Source: JBHHYU01 sp046757725 | GTDB taxonomy: Bacteria > Desulfobacterota > Binatia > UBA9968 | DNA length: 19,933 nucleotides | NCBI GenBank assembly: GCA_046757725.1 | Contig: JBHHYU010000058.1 | Span: forward strand, 1-19,933 | Reading direction: 5' to 3' | Shown: positions 7,082 through 14,551 of the stretch, in pieces | Position numbering within the stretch: position 1 is the first letter of the stretch | Layout of the letters: each line of letters opens with the position of its first letter | Program-made: the position numbers and the translations under genes | The notes under the pieces: generated by a model | The model's database searches: none | The model's input: the letters and a program-made list of their open reading frames with translations, nothing else | Told to the model about the DNA's origin: nothing

Positions 7082-9313
7082 TCAGGAATAGGCTGCCTTC
7101 TTTTTAAGCTCTTTGAGACCCGCATGATCCCTAACCGGCAACTCTATGATAAACCTCGTGCCCCGAGGCTCGTTGGGGCGCACCCGAATATAACTCCGAT
7201 GGTCAGCGACAATGGCACTGACAATAGCCAACCCTAGGCCACTCCCCTCTTTCTTTGTAGAAAAATAGGGTTCAAACATTCTGGCCCTCACCTCCGGCGA
7301 TAAACCACACCCGTCATCCGCGATCTCCAGCTGTACGATTCCCAACGAAGCATCATAGGCTGTACAAATCTTAACCACTCCATTCTTCTCCACCGCAGCT
7401 ACGGCATTGTCCAAGAGATTAATGAGAACTCTCTTAATCTGATCTCGGTCCAACTCAATCAGCGGAAGTTTCCCCATCTGGAATTGGAAATCTATCCCTT
7501 TGTGCCCTTCCTTAAACAGAAAAACAGCCTCTTTGACGATCTCGTTAAGGTCATTCGCAGTCAGTTCGGCGGTGGGAAGCCGAGCAAATTGAGAGAACTC
7601 ATTCACCAGATTTTTCAGCTCTTCCACCTGTTGGATAATGGTGGACGTGCATTTGTCCAAAATAGCCCCATTTCCCTCCAGCAGTTTGGCATAACGTTTC
7701 CTTAGACGCTCGGCAGAAAGTTGGATCGGCGTTAAAGGATTCTTAATCTCGTGGGCTATGCGTCGGGCCACCTCGCGCCAGGCCTCCATCCTCTGGACCT
7801 TCTGGATCTGAGTAATATCCTCAAGAAAAACCATGATGCCCAGAATGTTTCCCTGTTCGTCTCTGAGCGCAGCCGCTGTTACCATAACGGTAACGATCCG
7901 ATCGGGAAGCCGTAACCGCAACTCTCGCTCGATAATCTCACGCCCCTTGACATGCTCGACGATCTCCCGGATCATCTGGAGATGTTCCGACTGAAAAACC
8001 TTCGCATAATTTTTTCCTAGCGCATCTTCCGCCTTCACACCCAGTGCCTGCACGGCTGCCCTATTCATCGTCGTGATCATTCCCGACGGATCCACGGAGA
8101 TCACCCCTGCTGTGATATTGGCCAATAGGGTCTCCGTGTATCTCCCCCTTCGCTCAAGCTCCAGGTTGATCTGCTTTAAATCCCGCGTCATTTGATTAAA
8201 GGATTCGACCAGAGTTCCAATCTCGTCATCCCCTCCCGCCTCAATCTGATAATCCCAATTTCTGTTGGCGACTTCGTGGGTCCCTTCTGCCAACCTCTGA
8301 ATAGGCACTGTAATCCCCTTAGCGAGATAGAACCCGAACCAAGTTGCCGAAAAAATAATCACGAGAGTAATCAACAGTAGCGTTAGGATATAACTGTTTT
8401 TCACCGGCGTCTTAAGAACCGCCAGATGTTTGTGCTGCTCGTAAGAACGTGAAATCTGCAACGCTCGTTTCGTGATGCTTTTAGGCACGTAGTAATCTAC
8501 CACGACGACTCCCAAAATCCGCCGGTCGCCACTATAAACAGGAACCCCTCCGCGAATAATATCCCCTTCACCAAGGGCCTGAGCCCGAGTCACTTCCAGG
8601 CCACGCAAGGCACGATTGAGAAAATCAGAATCGGGTTTTATGGTCACCCCGGTTGGGACCTGATCGTTGAAAGCCACCACCAGGAGTTTACGGTCGGGAG
8701 AAAACACTTCAACGGTTCCCAAATTGTACTCTCGCTGTTTCGCCTTGATAAACTCCTTGAGATTTCCGAGAACCTGTGACTGGAACAGGCCCTCCTGAGT
8801 GATGCGCTGGCTGAGCTGACGCGCATAGAAAAGAGCATTATTGGCAGAATTCTGATAGTACGTCTCGCCAATCTCCAGAGACCCTTTGAGGGCATTCTCG
8901 ACCTGTAAATCGAACCATCGCTCAAAAGAGCGCGTCACGAACCCCCCCGCGATAATGAAAAGCAGCAGCGTCGGAACCAAGGAGAGACCGATAAAAGCCA
9001 GTACCAAACGAACCCGAAGGCGAGATCCAAGGATGCGTCTCTTCCTTTCGAAGAGAAGCTTCACTAAGTTTCGCACCACTAAAAAAACCAGAAAGACAAG
9101 TAGAATGATATTGATGTTCAGAAGGAGGAAAAATGCAATGTTGTTACTCAGCGAATAATCCGTCGAGATTTGAGGAAGCTGGACCTCGAAATAAGCGAAA
9201 AGGAGTACCATCAAGGTGGTGAAAAGAATCACCACTCCCTCCCGTTTTCTCCGCTTGGCCTCCTCCTGTCTAAGGCTATCTTCTAACGCGTTTGTTGTGT
9301 CCAATGGACCCAT
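7082..9313 (-). CDS. ntrY: NtrY-like membrane sensor histidine kinase
   Basis: A 743-residue kinase with full NtrY architecture. Transmembrane segments lie at about 27-43, 58-84, 103-125 and 307-331, with an extracytoplasmic sensor region of about 180 residues between the last two. Then come HAMP (about 328-382), PAS (about 388-500), a dimerisation/phosphoacceptor helix with His521 (RRIAHEIKNPLTPIQ) and an ATPase domain with N box NLLDNAV (632-638), DDGCGL (666-671), FEPYFSTK and GSGLGLAIV (690-698). All catalytic motifs are intact. The next gene, 21 bp downstream, is the receiver-LpxC fusion, the expected phosphotransfer partner. NtrY kinases are linked to nitrogen, redox or envelope cues in Proteobacteria; the signal here is unknown. 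No strong ribosome site precedes the ATG at 9313. Confidence 0.95.
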   Translation of the reverse strand: MGPLDTTNALEDSLRQEEAKRRKREGVVILFTTLMVLLFAYFEVQLPQISTDYSLSNNIAFFLLLNINIILLVFLVFLVVRNLVKLLFERKRRILGSRLRVRLVLAFIGLSLVPTLLLFIIAGGFVTRSFERWFDLQVENALKGSLEIGETYYQNSANNALFYARQLSQRITQEGLFQSQVLGNLKEFIKAKQREYNLGTVEVFSPDRKLLVVAFNDQVPTGVTIKPDSDFLNRALRGLEVTRAQALGEGDIIRGGVPVYSGDRRILGVVVVDYYVPKSITKRALQISRSYEQHKHLAVLKTPVKNSYILTLLLITLVIIFSATWFGFYLAKGITVPIQRLAEGTHEVANRNWDYQIEAGGDDEIGTLVESFNQMTRDLKQINLELERRGRYTETLLANITAGVISVDPSGMITTMNRAAVQALGVKAEDALGKNYAKVFQSEHLQMIREIVEHVKGREIIERELRLRLPDRIVTVMVTAAALRDEQGNILGIMVFLEDITQIQKVQRMEAWREVARRIAHEIKNPLTPIQLSAERLRKRYAKLLEGNGAILDKCTSTIIQQVEELKNLVNEFSQFARLPTAELTANDLNEIVKEAVFLFKEGHKGIDFQFQMGKLPLIELDRDQIKRVLINLLDNAVAAVEKNGVVKICTAYDASLGIVQLEIADDGCGLSPEVRARMFEPYFSTKKEGSGLGLAIVSAIVADHRSYIRVRPNEPRGTRFIIELPVRDHAGLKELKKKAAYS

Positions 9314-9355
9314 ACTTTTTAAAATCGCCTAAAAGGTTGAAAACAATAACAGATT

Positions 9356-9568
9356 TTACCTTCTAAAAAGATAAAGGACAAGCATCAAAATGAGGCTTAC
9401 CAGCAGGCAGGTCGTCAGTGGAAAGTAAAAGGTAAAACGAGATCTCTGAATATAAATATCTCCCGGGAGATGACCCAGCCCTGGAATCTTCACACCAAAA
9501 TAAAAGAGAGCACCTAGAATAACCAGCAAAAGTCCTATCAGGATAAGCCCTTTACCGAAATCGACCAT
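9356..9568 (-). CDS. DUF2905 family small membrane protein
   Basis: About 70 residues: an N-terminal transmembrane helix (GKGLILIGLLLVILGALFYF), a short conserved loop with PGLGHLPGDI and the basic RSRFTFYFPLTT, and a second hydrophobic helix. This is the typical DUF2905 two-helix layout; its function is not known. I chose the ATG at 9568 (MVDFGKG); a TTG start at 9595 would add nine residues that look unlike the family. It sits between ruvB and the kinase gene, 42 bp before the latter. Confidence 0.82.
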   Translation of the reverse strand: MVDFGKGLILIGLLLVILGALFYFGVKIPGLGHLPGDIYIQRSRFTFYFPLTTCLLVSLILMLVLYLFRR

Positions 9569-9654
9569 GACTGATATCCCAACGCCTTGCCGCAAATCGG
9601 TGTCTCGCCTCTGGTTGATAGCAAACGGCTGACTCAGCCGCAGGTTAATCCCCT

Positions 9655-10692
9655 CTAAAAGAGACTCTCTTGTTTTTTGGTGCCCTCCCCCGCCACCTGC
9701 CCTGGTTTCCGACCGAAATGCTCAAACGCTAATTGGGTAGCAATCCGCCCTCTAGGGGTACGATGCAAAAAACCTCCCTGAATCAAAAAGGGTTCGTACA
9801 CATCCTCGATCGTATCCTTCTCCTCGCCAATCGCTGCCGCCAGAGTCTCCACCCCCACCGGTCCCCCGCCGAATTTGTCAATCAGTGTGAGCAAAAGTAA
9901 AGTATCCATTTTATCGAAGCCCATTGGATCTATCTCCAACATCCGCAGAGCCTCTTCCGTCACCTTCTTCGTGATGAACCCAGATGCCTTAACCTGGGCG
10001 TAATCACGCACCCTACGCAGCAGCCGATTGGCAATCCGCGGGGTTCCGCGGGAGCGACGGGCGATCTCTGCTATGCCGTCCGGATCCCCTTGCACCCCCA
10101 GAATCGAAGCCGAACGGCTGAGGATACGGCTCAGGGTCTCAGGAGTATAGAAGTCGAGACGAAAGATAGCCCCGAAGCGATTTCTTAATGGCGAGGTAAG
10201 AAGTCCTGACCGTGTGGTCGCCCCGATTAACGTAAACCGTTTCAGGCCCAACTTCATGGACCTGGCGGACGGACCCTGGCCAATCATAATATCGATCTGA
10301 TAGTCCTCCATGGCTGGGTACAGTACCTCTTCCACCACATGGTTGAGCCGGTGAATCTCGTCCACAAAAAGGATGTCCCGTTCCTCTAAATTTGTCAGCA
10401 AAGCCGCGAGATCCCCTGCCCTTTCCACCACCGGTCCAGAGGTTGCCTTGATGTTAACTCCCATTTCCCGGGCAATGATGTAAGCTAGAGACGTCTTTCC
10501 AAGGCCAGGCGGGCCATGAAAGAGAAAATGGTCCAAGACATCATTTCGTCCCCGCGCAGCCGCGATGGCTATCTTAAGATTTTCCTTAACCTGCTCCTGC
10601 CCCATATACTCGTCAAAGCCGTGGGGGCGAAGGTTAGCTTCGTATTTTAGATCCTCATCTGTCCTTTTAGGGGAAATCTGCCGGGGGTCCAT
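9655..10692 (-). CDS. ruvB: RuvB Holliday-junction branch-migration ATPase
   Basis: A 345-residue AAA+ motor, full length for RuvB. Visible are the Walker A GPPGLGKT at 60-67, Walker B with FVDEIH (Asp111, Glu112), the arginine-finger/sensor region GATTRSGLLTSPLRNRFG, and the C-terminal winged helix (GGPVGVETLAAAIGEE, LIQGGFLHRTPRGR). As paired hexamers with RuvA it drives branch migration of Holliday junctions in recombinational repair. It follows ruvA by 100 bp in the usual ruvC-ruvA-ruvB order. The ATG at 10692 has no good Shine-Dalgarno sequence, but the N-terminus matches the family. Confidence 0.98.
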   Translation of the reverse strand: MDPRQISPKRTDEDLKYEANLRPHGFDEYMGQEQVKENLKIAIAAARGRNDVLDHFLFHGPPGLGKTSLAYIIAREMGVNIKATSGPVVERAGDLAALLTNLEERDILFVDEIHRLNHVVEEVLYPAMEDYQIDIMIGQGPSARSMKLGLKRFTLIGATTRSGLLTSPLRNRFGAIFRLDFYTPETLSRILSRSASILGVQGDPDGIAEIARRSRGTPRIANRLLRRVRDYAQVKASGFITKKVTEEALRMLEIDPMGFDKMDTLLLLTLIDKFGGGPVGVETLAAAIGEEKDTIEDVYEPFLIQGGFLHRTPRGRIATQLAFEHFGRKPGQVAGEGTKKQESLF

Positions 10693-10792
10693 TGCTATTG
10701 AATAACCATGCTCTTGTTAGGAATCGATAGGGTAACCTATTGCAGAGTCCATCTCGCTGTATCCTAGCGTTGCCTTCTGTAATTTCGATTTT

Positions 10793-11377
10793 CTAGCGAC
10801 TCAACCTTTGCAACGCCTGTTTTAACACGTCTGTCAACGGACCTTCCTCTCTTTGAGTAACTTCGCGCACACTTTTTTCCGCCTCACCTCGCCGGTACCC
10901 TAGGTTCACAAGCGCGGAGATGGCGTCCTGCATTACTTGCGAGCCGTCGTTGGCCTCGACCGCATAGGGGGGAAGAGTCGACAGCTTATCCCTCAACTCC
11001 ACGATCATTCGTTCCGCGAGTTTTCTCCCTACACCGGGAATCGAAATCAGTCGCGGTTGGTCTCCTTCTTTGAGTGCTTTTGCCAAGTCATCAGCAGGCA
11101 TACCAGAGAGTATATTGATGGCAAGTTTTGGACCTATCCCCGCCATACTGTTTAGGTGGAGAAAGATCTGCTTTTCCTCTTGATCTAAAAAACCGAAGAG
11201 CTGCAAGGCATCTTCTCGCACATGGGTGTGGATATAAAGGCACACTGGTTCTCCAAGCTCCGGTAACCGGTAGAACACGCCGAGGGAGATAATAACTTGG
11301 TACCCTACTCCCGCCACGTCAACAATAGCCTCACCGGGTAACTTCTGGGCGAGGATCCCGCTAATCTGAGCGATCAT
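10793..11377 (-). CDS. ruvA: RuvA Holliday-junction binding protein
   Basis: A 194-residue protein of normal RuvA size. Domain I is the OB-fold (MIAQISGILAQKLPGEAIVDVAGVGYQV). Domain II has two helix-hairpin-helix motifs, MAGIGPKLAINILSG at about 79-93 and IPGVGRKLAERMIVELRDKL. Domain III is the short C-terminal helical part that binds RuvB (ISALVNLGYRRGEAEKSV). RuvA clamps the four-way junction and loads RuvB. It lies between ruvC and ruvB on the same strand, 125 bp after ruvC. The ribosome site before the ATG at 11377 is weak. Confidence 0.97.
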   Translation of the reverse strand: MIAQISGILAQKLPGEAIVDVAGVGYQVIISLGVFYRLPELGEPVCLYIHTHVREDALQLFGFLDQEEKQIFLHLNSMAGIGPKLAINILSGMPADDLAKALKEGDQPRLISIPGVGRKLAERMIVELRDKLSTLPPYAVEANDGSQVMQDAISALVNLGYRRGEAEKSVREVTQREEGPLTDVLKQALQRLSR

Positions 11378-11502
11378 CAGGTTACTCGCTATTTATGAAC
11401 CAGAACTTCACCAACGGTTTACCTTCATTGATTGGTGCCACGATACACGTACAACTCAGCAACGCACCTTTAACACCCACCGATTCGTGTTTTGGCGAAT
11501 AA

Positions 11503-12075
11503 TCAATGCGGCACTTCTTGTCTAGTTGCAGAGAGCGAACGAACTACGCGGGCATGAAAGGTCTGCTGATGAAGATTGCAGATGGCTGCGGCAAGCGCAT
11601 CGGCCGCATCTCTGGATATCCGTTCTGAGAGACCGAGAAGGGAACCAACCATTTGTTGCACTTGCTCTTTGGTCGCCTGACCATAACCCACAACGGCCAG
11701 TTTAATCTCCGCTGAAGCGTACTCCTGGATGGTCATATCGTTCTCGGCCGCAGCCAGCAGAGCTATTCCGCGGGCTTGGCCGAGTTTCAACGCACTCTGC
11801 GCATTGCGAGCCAAAAAGACCTTCTCGAGGCTAATCTCCTGCGGCTCATACAGCTTTAACACCTCTTGAAGCCCGTGATAAATCCGCTTCAAGCGTCTCG
11901 CCTGCTCTTCGCTTCCCGACGAGCTAATCGTTCCATGCGCAAGATGAAGAAGTGACCCTCCCACCATCTCAATAACCCCCCAGCCCGTATGGACCGTACC
12001 AGGGTCAATGCCCAAAACCCTCCGGCTCTGTGGAGAAGGCTTGCTGGCATGACGAAGGCCCGACCGAACTCTCAT
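11503..12075 (-). CDS. ruvC: RuvC Holliday-junction resolvase
   Basis: A 190-residue RNase H-fold endonuclease that cuts Holliday junctions. The four acidic metal ligands are present: Asp24 (LGIDPGTVHTGWG), Glu84 (SLEKVFLARNAQSALKLGQARG), Asp156 and Asp159 (RDAADALAAAI), matching E. coli Asp7, Glu66, Asp138 and Asp141. The N-terminus is about 17 residues longer than E. coli RuvC, with a basic Ser/Arg/Lys stretch. I kept this start because its ATG overlaps the yebC stop as ATGA, a usual coupling signal, and no other start precedes the first strand. It is followed by ruvA and ruvB. Confidence 0.97.
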   Translation of the reverse strand: MRVRSGLRHASKPSPQSRRVLGIDPGTVHTGWGVIEMVGGSLLHLAHGTISSSGSEEQARRLKRIYHGLQEVLKLYEPQEISLEKVFLARNAQSALKLGQARGIALLAAAENDMTIQEYASAEIKLAVVGYGQATKEQVQQMVGSLLGLSERISRDAADALAAAICNLHQQTFHARVVRSLSATRQEVPH

Positions 12076-12821
12076 CGGGTGGCCGCTTCCATGAGGTCGC
12101 TGGGAACGTCGAAATTGGCCGCCACGCTCTGCACATCCTCATGGTCCTCCAGCTCTTCGGTGAGTTTAAGGACCTGCTCCGCTTGCTTCTCATCCAGGGT
12201 CACCGTATTTTTCGGAACCATGGTTACCTGCGCGGTCACCAAGACCACTTTCTCTTGCTCCAGGTACTCCTTTACTTTTTCATAGTCCTCCGGTCGCGTC
12301 ACCACTTCGAAAAGATCATCCTCCTCACGGACATCTTCCGCTCCAACCTCCAGTGCGAGGCTCATTAATCGATCCTCTTCAATCTGTGATCTATTCACCG
12401 TGATCAGCCCTTTCTTGTCGAACATCCATGCCACACAACCGCTCTCACCCAGATTTCCGCCATGTTTGCTGAATAGGCGGCGGATTTCGGAAACGGTACG
12501 GTTCTTATTGTCAGTAACGACATGGGCCATAATCGCAGTACCGCCGGGGCCATACCCTTCATATTGGACCTCTTCATAAGATACACTCTCAAGTTCCCCG
12601 GTTCCCTTTTTAATTGCGCGATCAATGTTCTCATTCGGCATACTGGCGGCCTTGGCACCCCCAACGGCCGTGCGCAACCGAGGATTTGCCGCGATATCAC
12701 CACCGCCCATTCGGGCGGCGACGGTAATTTCCTTGATCAGCTTGGTAAAAAGCCTGCCTCTCTTAACATCTTTGGCTGCCTTTTTGTGTTTGATGGAACT
12801 CCATTTCGAGTGGCCTGACAT
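12072..12821 (-). CDS. yebC: YebC/PmpR/TACO1-family protein
   Basis: A 249-residue cytosolic protein of typical family length. It opens with the invariant MSGHSKWSSIKHKKAAKDVKRG and continues with ANPRLRTAVGGAKAASMPNENIDRAIKKGTG, EGYGPGGTAIMAHVVTDNKNRT and a late acidic PKNTVTLDE region. Members were described as transcription factors (PmpR) and, for the TACO1/YebC2 branch, as ribosome-associated factors that help translation of difficult motifs; sequence alone does not settle the role here. The yebC-ruvC-ruvA-ruvB order is widespread. AGGAG at 12833-12837 serves as ribosome site. The stop overlaps the ruvC start by four bases. Confidence 0.96.
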   Translation of the reverse strand: MSGHSKWSSIKHKKAAKDVKRGRLFTKLIKEITVAARMGGGDIAANPRLRTAVGGAKAASMPNENIDRAIKKGTGELESVSYEEVQYEGYGPGGTAIMAHVVTDNKNRTVSEIRRLFSKHGGNLGESGCVAWMFDKKGLITVNRSQIEEDRLMSLALEVGAEDVREEDDLFEVVTRPEDYEKVKEYLEQEKVVLVTAQVTMVPKNTVTLDEKQAEQVLKLTEELEDHEDVQSVAANFDVPSDLMEAATR

Positions 12822-12842
12822 AAATACGAAGACTCCTTGCTA

Positions 12843-12872
12843 ATAATACCCGTATTTCTCGTGGACTGTCAT
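12843..12872 (-). promoter_or_regulatory. candidate promoter of the yebC-ruv unit
   Basis: On the minus strand ATGACA (12872-12867) and TATTAT (12848-12843) are spaced by 18 bases, each one mismatch from the sigma-70 consensus. Initiation near 12836-12838 would give a leader of only about 15 nt with the Shine-Dalgarno at its extreme 5' end. A perfect 7-bp inverted repeat, AAATACG (12822-12828) and CGTATTT (12851-12857), brackets the -10 box and ribosome site and could be an operator. Confidence 0.4.
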
Positions 12873-12941
12873 AAATTACCATAATCCTTTTTTTTCGTAA
12901 ATGCCTCAGTCTATGCCCTTCCCTCCGCCCACCGCTTTCTG

Positions 12942-12947
12942 TATAAT
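12942..12947 (+). promoter_or_regulatory. candidate -10 element for a near-leaderless rlpA mRNA
   Basis: A perfect TATAAT lies only nine bases before the rlpA ATG at 12957, so initiation at the normal distance would give a leader of a few bases. No Shine-Dalgarno precedes the ATG, consistent with leaderless translation. The -35 region (TTCCCT at 12919-12924) is poor, so the call is tentative. Confidence 0.4.
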
Positions 12948-12956
12948 TCCTTCTCA

Positions 12957-13655
12957 ATGGGTACACGAGGCGATCGTTGGAGCGGGGTCAGGATTCGGTG
13001 CCTTCGGGTACTCCTCTCGCTCCTTGTTATTATCCCCTTAGCTTCTTGTGCTCTACCTCTAACCAACGTGCCTGTGTCGCCACCTTCTGAGGCCGAGAGG
13101 CGTCCAACCCAAACCGGTATCGCGTCGTGGTATGGTCCGGCATTTCATGGTCGAACGACGGCCAGTGGGGCAATCTATGATCAAAATAAACTCACTGCCG
13201 CACATCAGACACTGCCTTTGGGTAGCCAGGTTATGGTCACCAATCTCGACAACGGACGGTCGATAGTGGTTACGATCAACGACCGTGGCCCTTTTGTTAA
13301 AGGAAGGATTATTGACCTCTCTCGCGCCGCAGCCCGAGCCTTAGATATGATCGCGCGAGGAACGGTTCCGGTACGCGTTGAAGTCATCACCAGTGGCCGG
13401 CACACCATCCGGACGATCCCTCAGCATCTGGATTACACTGTGCAAGTGGGCTCCTTCACGGAGATGAATAATGCCCAAAAGCTCCAAGACAAGTTGGCGG
13501 AAACCTACCCCGAGGTCTCTATCGTTCCGGTGCAAGCCAAGGATGAAGTTTATTACCGGGTCCAGCTAGGCACCTTCGCTAGCCGACGCAATGCAGAATT
13601 CGAGGCTCACCAATTAGGGCAAAGGGGATTCCTCGCTGTCATCATGGAGAAATAA
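12957..13655 (+). CDS. rlpA: RlpA-family septal lytic transglycosylase lipoprotein with SPOR domain
   Basis: A 232-residue outer-membrane lipoprotein. A basic N-terminus and hydrophobic core end in the lipobox LASC with lipid-carrying Cys31. Residues about 52-145 are the double-psi beta barrel of RlpA (GIASWYGPAFHGRTTASGAIYD, LPLGSQVMVTNLDNGRSIVVTINDRGPFV, RIIDLSRAAA with Asp120 as likely catalytic residue). Residues about 158-230 are a SPOR domain (YTVQVGSFTEMNNAQKL, YYRVQLGTFASRRNAE) that binds septal peptidoglycan lacking stem peptides. RlpA cleaves such glycan strands at the division site. The N-terminus before the signal core is long (about 16 residues), but I see no better start. It is divergent from yebC and convergent with the MBL gene. 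Confidence 0.93.
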   Translation: MGTRGDRWSGVRIRCLRVLLSLLVIIPLASCALPLTNVPVSPPSEAERRPTQTGIASWYGPAFHGRTTASGAIYDQNKLTAAHQTLPLGSQVMVTNLDNGRSIVVTINDRGPFVKGRIIDLSRAAARALDMIARGTVPVRVEVITSGRHTIRTIPQHLDYTVQVGSFTEMNNAQKLQDKLAETYPEVSIVPVQAKDEVYYRVQLGTFASRRNAEFEAHQLGQRGFLAVIMEK

Positions 13656-13661
13656 CGGGTC

Positions 13662-13680
13662 AGCCATTGAATGCATGGCT
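13662..13680. terminator. small hairpin between convergent rlpA and MBL genes
   Basis: AGCCAT (13662-13667) and ATGGCT (13675-13680) form a 6-bp stem with a 7-base loop in the 23-bp gap between two convergent genes, partly overlapping the MBL stop codon. Neither side has a T run, so it would be a weak, possibly factor-dependent, bidirectional stop. Confidence 0.25.
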
Positions 13681-14485
13681 AGCCGTCTATTCGTAGGTAG
13701 CGTTGCCCTTCCCTGCGTACGCGTCCTTCATTGATCAATTTAATGAGGTGCGCCTCGACCGAGAGTTGAGCCACGGAATGCAAAAAAGGGGGCGTATCCG
13801 TATAAATTGCACTCACCATGGAAGCGGGGGTGTGATGACCGTTCCCCAAAGATTCAAAAACTTCCTGTTCTCGCATCAACCGATGGTCTATGTACTCTTT
13901 AATCTTGGTGTAGGGATCTTGCACAGCAGGACCATGTCCCGGCAGGATGCAGCTAATCTTGAACTTTAACAGCTTCTCCAAGGATTGGAGGTACAAGGCC
14001 ATATCTCCATCGGGTGGAGGGATTACAGTGGTTCCCCGCCCAAGGATATGATCGCCACTGAAAAGGACTTCATGTTTCGACTCATAGAAGCAACAGTGCC
14101 CGGATTCATGCCCCGGGGTATGAACCACGGCCAACTCCCCGCCATCGTAGGGAATCCTGTCCCCGTCCGAGTAAAGGAAGTCTTCTCCGCGAAGGAAACC
14201 TGCACGCGACCGGTGGACTCCCAGATCCCCCCCACAACGCTTCTTCAGCGCCAGTGCCCCCCCAGCGTGGTCTCTATGGATATGGGTTAAGAGAATCTTC
14301 TCGATTTTTTTTCCTCCCATAATCTCCATTTGTTCCAAAATACTGTCGATGTTTTCTTTTGAGGCGAGGGCAACGTCAACAACTGTTATCTCCTCTCGAC
14401 CCAAAAGATATTGGTTCGTGCCTTCGAGGGTCATGGTCCCCGGATTAGCGGCGGTCAAACAGCTTATGTTGTCTAGAGCCTCCAT
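13679..14485 (-). CDS. MBL-fold metallo-hydrolase, LACTB2-like
   Basis: A 268-residue protein with a metallo-beta-lactamase fold followed by a winged-helix-like C-terminus. Metal-binding motifs are complete: THIHRDH at 67-73 (His68, His70, Asp72, His73), HTPGHESGH with His126, SGDH with Asp145, and LPGHG with His184. The tail (about 200-268; HTPASMVSAIYTD, AHLIKLINEGRVRREGQRY) matches the C-terminal domain of LACTB2-type hydrolases, some of which act as endoribonucleases. No signal peptide, so cytosolic. The substrate is unknown. It follows the selenoprotein gene by 66 bp on the same strand with a modest ribosome site (AAGG), and may be co-transcribed with it. Confidence 0.88.
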   Translation of the reverse strand: MEALDNISCLTAANPGTMTLEGTNQYLLGREEITVVDVALASKENIDSILEQMEIMGGKKIEKILLTHIHRDHAGGALALKKRCGGDLGVHRSRAGFLRGEDFLYSDGDRIPYDGGELAVVHTPGHESGHCCFYESKHEVLFSGDHILGRGTTVIPPPDGDMALYLQSLEKLLKFKISCILPGHGPAVQDPYTKIKEYIDHRLMREQEVFESLGNGHHTPASMVSAIYTDTPPFLHSVAQLSVEAHLIKLINEGRVRREGQRYLRIDG

Positions 14486-14551
14486 AAAAACCTTAATTTA
14501 ACACAAGTGGGACCGTCACCACCACACCCACAGACCTCAATTCTAATACCC

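Noticed and set aside
9569..9595. TTG start that would extend the DUF2905 protein by nine residues
   Set aside because: No ribosome site for TTG; the ATG at 9568 gives the usual family N-terminus.
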